From positions 1-11,882 of the forward strand of contig DAOUUM010000050.1 in the NCBI GenBank assembly GCA_030668165.1: a stretch of 11,882 nt of DNA. The letters run 5' to 3'. The notes under the pieces were generated by a model. That model was not told where the DNA came from. It did not search any database and saw only the letters and a program-made list of their open reading frames with translations. Both the position numbers and the translations under genes were made by a program. Shown here in pieces: positions 6,746 to 11,882 of this stretch. How positions within the stretch are numbered: the stretch's first letter is position 1; each line of letters begins with the position of its first letter. This DNA comes from Candidatus Heimdallarchaeota archaeon. GTDB taxonomy: Archaea > Asgardarchaeota > Heimdallarchaeia > Heimdallarchaeales > Kariarchaeaceae.

Positions 6746-7882
6746 CTAGTTCTCAGCTAATTTAATCAGACTTGGTGATGGAGTATAACACTTTCCATGT
6801 TTTGATTCCAGATCTCTCATGGTTTGAAGAATCAATCCTGCCCCAAACTCCTTGGTGAGGGCAAATGGCCCCTTGGGGAACCTTGCTCCGAGCATGGCTG
6901 CATTATCAATATCATCTTCTGCTGCAACTTCCTCATCAATGAGTCTGAATGCCTCGTTAAACATGGGTGCAAGAATTCTCAGAATATTAAATTCTCCCTC
7001 CACATCTGGATCCACTATTGGCTCTCCTCCATCGGCATAGTTGAAGAAACCCTTGCCTGTTTTCATACCAAGGTTTCCATCCTCTACAAGTTTAGTTAAA
7101 GTAGCTGCGGGTTTATAACATTCTCCAAAAGCATCCTCAAGTGTTTTCATTGCATGGTATGCAACATCCAGTCCGACATTATCACTGAGTAAAAATGGTC
7201 CAGCTGGGAAATTATGTTTACCTGCTGCCACATCATCAATCTGTTGCATCGATCCCTCTCCACCAATATTGGCTTTCATAGCTTCATTTAACATTGGTAG
7301 AAGAAGTCTATTAACCAAGAACCCGGGAGAATCCTTTGCTGCGATGGGAACCTTTCCAATTTTCTTTGAGAATTCCATCAAACTTTCCTTAACGTCAGCT
7401 GAGGTATTTGTACCTGAGATTACCTCTACCAGTTTCATAGCACTTACAGGGCTGAAGAAATGCATACCAATCACTCTACCTGGATTATTTACTACCTCGG
7501 AAATTTTTCCTATGCTGAGTGTGGAGGTGTTAGTGGCAAGGATAGCATCGTTCTTTGCATTCTCCGATAAAGTAGTGAAGACTTGTTTCTTAACGTCCAT
7601 GCTCTCATACACTGCCTCAATAACAAGATCAGCATCTTTACAGGCTTCAGCTAGATCAATTGAAGTACTGAATTTACCTACCAGTTTCATTCCCTCAGCA
7701 GGGCTCATCTTTCCACGACTTATGCCCTCTTTGACATCACCCTTTATTCGATTCATGCCAGCTTTTACATATTCTTCCTTGATATCGACCAATATTACCT
7801 GAGGTCCTGCGTTGGCAATGACATATGCGATGCCAGAACCCATTAGACCTGCTCCTATGATGCAAACTTTATTTATTTCCAT
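6746..7882 (-). CDS. 3-hydroxyacyl-CoA dehydrogenase
   Basis: Oxidises (3S)-3-hydroxyacyl-CoA to 3-oxoacyl-CoA with NAD+, in fatty acid beta-oxidation or a butyrate-type acyl-CoA pathway; cytosolic. The 378-residue product opens with a Rossmann fold: GAGLMGSG at residues 10-17 and Asp33 at the end of strand two, which suits NAD rather than NADP. The catalytic set of the family is present: Ser120 in ATNTS, His141 in GMHFFSP, Glu153, and Asn191 in DSPGFLVNR. One C-terminal 3HCDH domain covers about 186-281. A second copy covers about 300-376, with ARFPKGPF echoing HNFPAGPF at 223-230. This matches the N-terminal part of archaeal dehydrogenase/enoyl-CoA hydratase fusions, but the hydratase domain is absent. 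No other beta-oxidation gene is nearby, and the gene seems to be transcribed alone. It could also act on 3-hydroxybutyryl-CoA; chain-length preference cannot be read from sequence. Confidence 0.93.
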   Translation of the reverse strand: MEINKVCIIGAGLMGSGIAYVIANAGPQVILVDIKEEYVKAGMNRIKGDVKEGISRGKMSPAEGMKLVGKFSTSIDLAEACKDADLVIEAVYESMDVKKQVFTTLSENAKNDAILATNTSTLSIGKISEVVNNPGRVIGMHFFSPVSAMKLVEVISGTNTSADVKESLMEFSKKIGKVPIAAKDSPGFLVNRLLLPMLNEAMKANIGGEGSMQQIDDVAAGKHNFPAGPFLLSDNVGLDVAYHAMKTLEDAFGECYKPAATLTKLVEDGNLGMKTGKGFFNYADGGEPIVDPDVEGEFNILRILAPMFNEAFRLIDEEVAAEDDIDNAAMLGARFPKGPFALTKEFGAGLILQTMRDLESKHGKCYTPSPSLIKLAEN

Positions 7883-7902
7883 AATTTAATCACAACAACT
7901 AG

Positions 7903-7922
7903 ATATGAAATATTATTCATAT
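7903..7922 (-). promoter_or_regulatory. Dyad at the 3-hydroxyacyl-CoA dehydrogenase promoter
   Basis: ATATGAA (7903-7909) and TTCATAT (7916-7922) are exact inverted repeats with six bases between them. The dyad overlaps the likely TATA box (7917-7928) and the expected transcription start, a place where a repressor would block initiation. No regulator gene is adjacent. AT-rich DNA produces chance dyads, so support is modest. Confidence 0.3.
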
Positions 7923-7928
7923 AAATCC
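7917..7928 (-). promoter_or_regulatory. TATA box of the 3-hydroxyacyl-CoA dehydrogenase gene
   Basis: On the minus strand this reads GGATTTATATGA, a good archaeal TATA element about 35-45 bases before the ATG at 7882. Transcription would begin near 7896, giving a leader of about 14 bases. Confidence 0.4.
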
Positions 7929-7957
7929 ACATTCTACCTCGATTATTATATGGACAA

Positions 7958-7997
7958 ATAATATGAGAAATTTATGCAATTCATTCATAATATGAGA
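7958..7997. repeat. Pair of 11-base direct repeats in the divergent intergenic region
   Basis: ATAATATGAGA occurs at 7958-7968 and again at 7987-7997, 29 bases apart and so nearly three helical turns. The repeats lie between the divergent dehydrogenase and methyltransferase genes, upstream of the dehydrogenase TATA box, where an activator might bind. Confidence 0.3.
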
Positions 7998-8126
7998 TAT
8001 TATGTCTTTCTGTACGCTTTTCGTGAACATGAAATTAATTGTTATATTCAGCAGAATAATATAATCAGCATATCCCTATTTAGAAATAGAAACTCAAATA
8101 TTGATTTAAGAGGATTGATGTATTAG

Positions 8127-8633
8127 ATGGTTACAAAAAAATCAATCGTGAAATATTTCTTAATTGGGATGCTCTTATTATTAATTTCAACATTGTTGAG
8201 CCTAGGATTAGTTGAATTAATTAAATATGTCTCGTCAAAAGATAATTTAGGGATTCAATTCTCGTTTTCCGGTCCAAATTTTTATATAGGAATATCACTG
8301 ACTTTGCTTGCGTTAATGCTTAATGGATGGGCAAACTATACATTATTGGTAATCGGCAAGATTGGATTGAAAAATAGAGAACCTTTCAAGACTCCCTCTA
8401 ATTTAGTGATAAAAGGTCCTTTTAGATATAGCAGAAACCCTATTTACCTATCAACTATTGTGTTAATATTTGGATTATTTGTTTTATTCAGCTATTTACT
8501 TGCATTTATCTCATCATTTTTATTATTTTTAGTATTCCATTTATGGTTCATTCCTTGGGAGGAGAAAAAACTGGAAGACAAGTTTGATAATGAATATCGA
8601 GAATTCAAAAGAAGTGTTAGAAGGTGGATTTAA
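8127..8633 (+). CDS. Membrane methyltransferase of the ICMT/PEMT (isoprenylcysteine methyltransferase-like) family
   Basis: A 168-residue integral membrane protein. Hydrophobic segments lie at about 8-33, 53-77, 108-122 and 123-143. The C-terminal half carries the family signature: GPFRYSRNPIYL at 97-108, IPWEEKKLEDKF at 142-153 and YREFKRSVRRW at 157-167. These residues form the S-adenosylmethionine-binding pocket in isoprenylcysteine carboxyl methyltransferases and phospholipid N-methyltransferases. The usual FG in the E-E-x-x-L-x-x-x-F-G segment is FD here. It probably methylates a lipid or lipid-linked group in the membrane, but the substrate cannot be told. The ATG at 8127 is used because the ATG at 8118 is followed at once by a stop; AGAGG at 8109-8113 is the nearest Shine-Dalgarno-like element. 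It is flanked by minus-strand genes and appears to be a single-gene unit. Confidence 0.82.
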   Translation: MVTKKSIVKYFLIGMLLLLISTLLSLGLVELIKYVSSKDNLGIQFSFSGPNFYIGISLTLLALMLNGWANYTLLVIGKIGLKNREPFKTPSNLVIKGPFRYSRNPIYLSTIVLIFGLFVLFSYLLAFISSFLLFLVFHLWFIPWEEKKLEDKFDNEYREFKRSVRRWI

Positions 8634-8737
8634 ATTTCCCTAGTACCAAATTTTAAATGAATAATGAGAGAATCAGAATGTTGAAAAAATGCAGTGGATT
8701 TATAAAATTTTGATTTACTGTTTTCAATACTAAATAG

Positions 8738-9322
8738 TTAGATCTCATCCCCAAATTTGCTAAAATAGGCTACTTTCTCTTCCAAGTCTTTGGAATAGGT
8801 ATCTAAAACATACCCGAGAATTTCTTCATTTTGTGGTTCTTCGGAGTATTTTACCGATTTACAAATATTGGTTGGATGGATCCTGATCTGAACCCTTTCG
8901 CTAGTTAGATGTTTTATTGAGAAGGGAAATATTCTGCAGCCAAGTGGTCTGAACTCATATATCTCACAACGATTATCATCACTCAGAAATCTACAGGTTT
9001 TGCTAAATGCTTTTTTTTTCAACCAGTAATACTTCTCAATTCCAGAAATTTCATATTTTGGTAATTTAAGAACAGGAGATTGGATACCAACAATCTGATC
9101 AAGTGTATAGTCCTGCGCCTCAATTTTTAGTATATCCTTATCAGATATGGGAATCTGAAGGACAGAACAGCATTGACCGGTGTTAGAGCAGACAAAAGAG
9201 AGAGAGATCGATTCATTGGGAAAGATCTCCTTGGTGCCTAGATCAAACTCACCAACAATAAGACCTGCCTCGATTACTGGTAATTCCTTATGCACTGCAT
9301 TGGATTTATAGAGATAATACAT
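8738..9322 (-). CDS. YkgJ-family cysteine cluster (zinc/iron-chelating) protein
   Basis: A 194-residue soluble protein of the YkgJ / FliB-like family, whose conserved cysteines bind zinc or an Fe-S cluster. The cysteines seen are Cys45, Cys51-Cys52 (FVCSNTGQCC), Cys110 (TCRFL), Cys119 (RCEIY), Cys129 (RPLGCRIFPF) and Cys154. Order and spacing match the family: C-x5-CC, then C-x8-C-x-IY-x2-RP-x2-C-R-x-F-P. The usual second cysteine of the opening C-x2-C-x3-CC motif is replaced (Ser-Asn-Thr-Gly), so the cluster may be ligated differently. The biochemical role of most members is unknown. About 40 N-terminal residues precede the domain. A TATA box lies about 24 bases before the ATG, pointing to a leaderless transcript. 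The DUF1858-like gene is 56 bases upstream on the same strand. Confidence 0.8.
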   Translation of the reverse strand: MYYLYKSNAVHKELPVIEAGLIVGEFDLGTKEIFPNESISLSFVCSNTGQCCSVLQIPISDKDILKIEAQDYTLDQIVGIQSPVLKLPKYEISGIEKYYWLKKKAFSKTCRFLSDDNRCEIYEFRPLGCRIFPFSIKHLTSERVQIRIHPTNICKSVKYSEEPQNEEILGYVLDTYSKDLEEKVAYFSKFGDEI

Positions 9323-9340
9323 TAGGATTATTTATGGTAC

Positions 9341-9350
9341 TCATTTAAAT
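9341..9350 (-). promoter_or_regulatory. TATA box of the YkgJ-like gene
   Basis: The minus strand reads ATTTAAATGA, centred about 24 bases before the ATG at 9322. That places the transcription start at or next to the start codon, and no Shine-Dalgarno sequence is visible. A leaderless transcript is the simplest reading. Confidence 0.42.
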
Positions 9351-9378
9351 AATTATTATTGGATGATTTATTGTAGGA

Positions 9379-9609
9379 TCAGGCTTCTGATTGAACTTTT
9401 TGTGAAATCGCAGTGTTTAGTGTGTTCAAAAACTCATCAAGGGGAACTTTATGAATTTTGGCTGCTCTTTCAACTGTGAGTAATTTGGTGATAAAACTTC
9501 TGAATGAATATTTAGCAACTCTCTTTACACCAAATGCCTCCATTACATCGGCAATATCCCCATATTCAGTCAGTATTTTTGATACCTTGGTTGATTTTGT
9601 GATTATCAT
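9379..9609 (-). CDS. Small DUF1858-like (ScdA/DUF542-type) domain protein
   Basis: A 76-residue protein that looks like a stand-alone DUF1858 domain, related to the N-terminal domain of ScdA-type iron-sulfur repair proteins. Visible pattern: an opening IITKSTKVSKILTEYGDIADVMEAFGV, with the strand, helix and Gly-Val turn of the family, then LLTVERAAKIHKVPLDEFLNTLN, the closing helices. Most members that act in redox carry a cysteine pair after the glycine turn. Here that place reads VKRVAKYSF and the whole protein has no cysteine, so a redox or metal-binding role is unlikely and a binding or regulatory role more plausible. The ATG at 9609 has a TATA box at leaderless spacing. The protein sits directly upstream of the cysteine-rich YkgJ-like gene on the same strand. 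Confidence 0.68.
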   Translation of the reverse strand: MIITKSTKVSKILTEYGDIADVMEAFGVKRVAKYSFRSFITKLLTVERAAKIHKVPLDEFLNTLNTAISQKVQSEA

Positions 9610-9629
9610 AATCTAATTAGTGATTCAAT

Positions 9630-9637
9630 TTATTTAA
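9630..9637 (-). promoter_or_regulatory. TATA box of the DUF1858-like gene
   Basis: On the minus strand this reads TTAAATAA, about 21-28 bases before the ATG at 9609, with a purine-containing GAACC just upstream where a BRE would lie. The spacing predicts a leaderless transcript. A second candidate (TTTATAAAG, around 9642-9650) is further away. Confidence 0.4.
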
Positions 9638-9668
9638 GGTTCTTTATAAAGGAATAATTCATACTTTG

Positions 9669-10703
9669 TTATATTAACTTGAGACCAAGAATGTGATCAG
9701 TTTCATAGAATTCAAAACCAAAATCTTTGTATACTTTCCTTGCATATTTTGATGGACTTTTTATCTCTGAAGCGATCTTAACACCAAAAGTATCATTTTT
9801 AGCTACATAATTACTCACTTTATTCAAAAGGGGCAACAGGATTTGATTCTCGTGCTCAGGATCAGCCAGGATTTCAAGATTGTGAACCTCTTTTTCAGAA
9901 TTGGTCAAATTAAGAAACACGCTGGCCACCAGTAATTCATCTTCGTACACCAGCCAGTGTTTAATATTTAAGCCCATCATTTTCATTGCCAATGGTCTGA
10001 TCAATTTTACAAGAAATGGTTTGAAGTAGACTTTTCTATCAATTGGAAGGAATTCCTGTGAGGGTTGTGAAGTACTTCTGATGTCCAATTCTAATCTATC
10101 TTGGTTTGTTCTTTTGTCACGAACCATATTTTTCAAGATATATCCTTCAGGTAGCTCCTCCTCCTCTTTTAATTCAATAATTGGATCCATAATTAATTTG
10201 TGTGAAGTATCAAAATGAACGAAACCCACATCCTTGTAGAGATCATAGGCTGGAGTATTCTCATCCAGTACCTCCAATACACACATCTCAGCACCATTTT
10301 TTCGGGCATGTTCAATTGCAAGGTTAACTAGTTTCCTGGCCAAACCTCGTCTTCTGTACTCTGGATTGGTTGCTACCATAGAGATTTCCCAAAAGTTGAA
10401 GGTATATCCAACCATTATAGTGGCAGCAATATTATCTCCATCTTCAATGATGAAGCCATCAGACAAGTGCTTCAAGTTTTTATTGAATAATCCTAAGAAA
10501 GAGAATATTGAAGCCATAGACCTCATTTTTTCAAGTAAGGTCCTAATTGAAGTGCCTTTACTTGATAATTCTTTCTCGAATATAGTGTCATAAAATGGGA
10601 TTAATTTTTCAAAATCCTTTTTGATATTTATAGATCTAATCGTCAATTCTTCATCTAATTTGTGTTTTGTTAATTCTAAGAGCATTTCTTCACACTCGAT
10701 CAC
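9669..10703 (-). CDS. GNAT-family N-acetyltransferase with two GNAT-like domains
   Basis: A 344-residue cytosolic protein. The first GNAT domain (about 20-172) has the acetyl-CoA-binding loop NPEYRRRGLARKLV at 113-126 (R-x-x-G-x-A form), followed by the family's AYDLYKDVGFVHF at 152-164. A second half (about 185-344) has the GNAT fold pattern again, ending KYARKVYKDFGFEFYETD. It lacks a clear R-x-x-G-x-G/A loop (DPEHENQILLPLL occupies that place), so it is probably inactive and may bind substrate. The acceptor is unknown. The start is GTG at 10701-10703; ATG at 10683-10685 (residue 7) is an alternative that loses nothing conserved. The gene is divergent from the ArsR-like regulator, and the shared gap carries a dyad array covering this promoter. 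Regulation by that neighbour is likely. Confidence 0.83.
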   Translation of the reverse strand: MIECEEMLLELTKHKLDEELTIRSINIKKDFEKLIPFYDTIFEKELSSKGTSIRTLLEKMRSMASIFSFLGLFNKNLKHLSDGFIIEDGDNIAATIMVGYTFNFWEISMVATNPEYRRRGLARKLVNLAIEHARKNGAEMCVLEVLDENTPAYDLYKDVGFVHFDTSHKLIMDPIIELKEEEELPEGYILKNMVRDKRTNQDRLELDIRSTSQPSQEFLPIDRKVYFKPFLVKLIRPLAMKMMGLNIKHWLVYEDELLVASVFLNLTNSEKEVHNLEILADPEHENQILLPLLNKVSNYVAKNDTFGVKIASEIKSPSKYARKVYKDFGFEFYETDHILGLKLI

Positions 10704-10707
10704 GTAT

Positions 10708-10781
10708 ATTTGATGATCAAATTAATATGATGATCAAATATATATAAATATTTGGCAATCAAATATATTTGATGATCAAAT
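10708..10781. promoter_or_regulatory. Symmetric four-site operator array between the GNAT gene and the regulator
   Basis: The unit is ATTTGATGATCAAAT, a perfect 7-bp dyad around one base. Copies lie at 10708-10722 (perfect), 10725-10739 (one mismatch), 10750-10764 (right arm intact, left arm and centre altered) and 10767-10781 (perfect). Centres fall at 10715, 10732, 10757 and 10774, giving spacings of 17, 25 and 17. The array is therefore mirror-symmetric around TATATAAATA at 10741-10750, which can act as a TATA box for the minus-strand gene. Copy 4 abuts the probable TATA box of the plus-strand regulator. The dyads are seen directly; binding by the adjacent ArsR-like protein is inferred. 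Confidence 0.65.
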
Positions 10782-10790
10782 TTTAAAAAG
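10782..10790 (+). promoter_or_regulatory. Probable TATA box of the ArsR-like regulator gene
   Basis: TTTAAAAAG begins right after operator copy 4 and lies about 46-54 bases before the ATG at 10836. Transcription would begin near 10812, leaving a leader of about 24 bases. GTGAT at 10826-10830 could be a weak ribosome-binding site. Operator copy 4 covers the position where a BRE would lie. Confidence 0.38.
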
Positions 10791-10835
10791 ATTCACGCGA
10801 AAAAGAGAATAGAGACCATATAGTAGTGATAAACA

Positions 10836-11618
10836 ATGAGTGAAAACGATGAGCATTATGACAAGTACAAAAAATTTCTCACAACTGAATTAAAAGGTAG
10901 AATTGATGCAGTGTATACAGTTGAAACTCGTTTTGCCATAATAATGGCAATTTCCAATTTTGGATCTGCTAATATCAAACGAATAGGAAAACTACTCTCA
11001 AAGAACAATGCAACAATACATCATCATATTCAGTGGTTACTTGATGAAAAACAGGGACCCCCAATGTTGGAGATCGATAGTAAGATGACCCAGAGCAGGC
11101 GAGGAATTTATTATTCTCTGACTGCAGAAGCATCAAGGGTATTTGGGGATGCACCATCAGAGGCACTGGAATCAAAGATGTTACCAAAACTGGATGAAAT
11201 AATTAATCAATCTGATGATAAAATCAACCAATTTTTGATTGGTATTCTGATGGATAATCCGACAATCAAGGAGATGAGAGTACATGAAAGTCAGAGATTA
11301 AGATATAATCACTTTCTCGAAAATTTAATGCTAAATAATCTTGAGCATGCTTATCAATCGTTAAAAGATGGAAAAAAGCCGGTTAATGATAAATATCCCT
11401 TTGGCTCAATATCTAATTATGACTTAACTCTAAAAGTATCAAAATCTCGACATCTATTTGAAGTTATGAGAATCATGACCGAGTTTTCTGTTTCTTTTGA
11501 AAAACTTTCAGAGAAAATTAAAAAAGAGATGGATGAAGATGGAATTCCTGAAGATGAGAGAATTCCATTACGATATCATATTGTGGGAGGGGAGATTGCA
11601 GAATTCCAGTTCAAATAA
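10836..11618 (+). CDS. ArsR-like winged helix-turn-helix transcriptional regulator
   Basis: A 260-residue DNA-binding protein. The winged helix-turn-helix spans about residues 26-97. Helices fall around VETRFAIIMAISNF (29-42) and NIKRIGKLLS (46-55). The recognition helix is NATIHHHIQWLLDE (58-71), and the wing is LEIDSKMTQSRRGIYYSLT (78-96). The S-x-x-T-I-x-x-H-I-x-x-L pattern and the YYSLT end of the wing are typical of archaeal ArsR/MarR-like regulators. The remaining 160 residues are mostly helical, contain no cysteines or other evident metal ligands, and probably form an effector-binding or dimer domain that I cannot name. The gene is divergent from the GNAT gene across an array of dyads and probably binds them, controlling itself and the acetyltransferase. 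Its stop lies only six bases from the stop of the convergent downstream gene. Confidence 0.82.
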   Translation: MSENDEHYDKYKKFLTTELKGRIDAVYTVETRFAIIMAISNFGSANIKRIGKLLSKNNATIHHHIQWLLDEKQGPPMLEIDSKMTQSRRGIYYSLTAEASRVFGDAPSEALESKMLPKLDEIINQSDDKINQFLIGILMDNPTIKEMRVHESQRLRYNHFLENLMLNNLEHAYQSLKDGKKPVNDKYPFGSISNYDLTLKVSKSRHLFEVMRIMTEFSVSFEKLSEKIKKEMDEDGIPEDERIPLRYHIVGGEIAEFQFK

Positions 11619-11624
11619 ACATCA

Positions 11625-11882
11625 CTATTCTCTGTTCAAAAACAAAACTGCTTGGGATAAGAAGAATATATTGATTATATAGGTGATATCAATCAGATGA
11701 AATAGGCTCTCATTCACCTTATCCACACCATAGACATTGTTTCCAATGAGAGCATCAGAGAATACAAAGATGAATGAACCAATTATCAACATTAATTGAA
11801 ATAATTTTGATCTGCCAGGATAGCTCAGGCCATGCCAAGTATAATGAGCCATAATACCAATGGTTATGACATAGGGGACCAC
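11625..11882 (-). CDS. C-terminal part of a YhhN/TMEM86-family (lysoplasmalogenase-like) membrane protein
   Basis: The frame ends at TAG 11625-11627 and runs off the right edge without a proven start; the GTG at the edge is probably an internal valine. The 85 or more residues contain the hallmark of the YhhN family: VPYVITIGIMAHYTW, then LIIGSFIFVFSDALIGNNVYG (the S-D in F-x-x-S-D is characteristic), then IDITYIINIFFLSQAVLFL in place of the usual W-x-T-Y-x-x-x-Q end. Three membrane helices are visible in the segment. TMEM86 members hydrolyse the vinyl-ether bond of lysoplasmalogens; whether archaeal members act on ether lipids is not known, so the substrate is left open. It converges on the ArsR-like regulator gene with a six-base gap, leaving little room for separate terminators. 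Confidence 0.7.
   Translation of the reverse strand: MVPYVITIGIMAHYTWHGLSYPGRSKLFQLMLIIGSFIFVFSDALIGNNVYGVDKVNESLFHLIDITYIINIFFLSQAVLFLNRE

Noticed and set aside
7269..7802. A 177-residue plus-strand frame opposite the 3-hydroxyacyl-CoA dehydrogenase
   Set aside because: The minus-strand frame carries every dehydrogenase motif; the plus-strand frame is low-complexity shadow sequence with no promoter.
10708..10781. A CRISPR array, suggested by repeated 15-base units
   Set aside because: The units are short palindromes with 2-10 bases between them, no spacers of 30-40 bases exist, and no cas gene is nearby; an operator array fits better.
10836..11618. A metal-sensing role for the ArsR-like regulator
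   Set aside because: No cysteines occur in the protein and no His/Asp metal cluster is evident, so nothing in the sequence supports metal sensing.

Overview
The window looks like AT-rich archaeal DNA. Several genes have TATA-like boxes about 24-28 bases upstream of the start codon, as in leaderless archaeal transcripts. The longest gene is a B12-dependent (class II) ribonucleotide reductase carrying two inteins, which is common in archaea. The gene mix (acyl-CoA metabolism, ICMT/PEMT-like methyltransferase, Fe/Zn-chelating YkgJ-type protein, DUF1858-type protein, ArsR-like regulator, YhhN-type membrane protein) would suit an Asgard archaeon, perhaps Heimdallarchaeia-like. That placement is inferred from gene content and style; no marker gene here proves it.

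Layout, left to right. Positions 1-183 (minus) hold the N-terminal end of an unidentified membrane protein. Positions 184-709 have no convincing gene but include a promoter-like box, repeated TACAG elements, a perfect dyad and a strong Shine-Dalgarno sequence. Positions 710-5809 (plus) encode the class II ribonucleotide reductase. Its conserved N-terminus runs upstream of the first canonical start codon, and an AUU start is proposed. Intein 1 (1157-2260) sits directly before the redox-active cysteine, and intein 2 (3437-4738) interrupts the APTG/T active-site loop. Positions 5970-6621 (plus) are a two-part hypothetical gene that looks split by a +1 frameshift. Positions 6746-7882 (minus) encode a 3-hydroxyacyl-CoA dehydrogenase. 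A divergent intergenic region with repeats follows, then a small membrane methyltransferase at 8127-8633 (plus). Three minus-strand genes come next: a GNAT acetyltransferase (9669-10703), a DUF1858-like small protein (9379-9609) and a cysteine-rich YkgJ-like protein (8738-9322). An ArsR-like winged-helix regulator (10836-11618) is divergent from the GNAT gene. The window ends inside a YhhN/TMEM86-like membrane protein (11625-11882, minus).

The clearest regulatory unit is the 132-base gap between the GNAT gene and the regulator. It holds four copies of a 15-base dyad (three good, one degenerate) with centres spaced 17, 25 and 17 bases, symmetric around a central TATATAAATA. This looks like the operator of the adjacent regulator, controlling itself and the acetyltransferase. 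The other genes look like independent single-gene units. No mobile element other than the inteins, no CRISPR array and no RNA gene was recognised.
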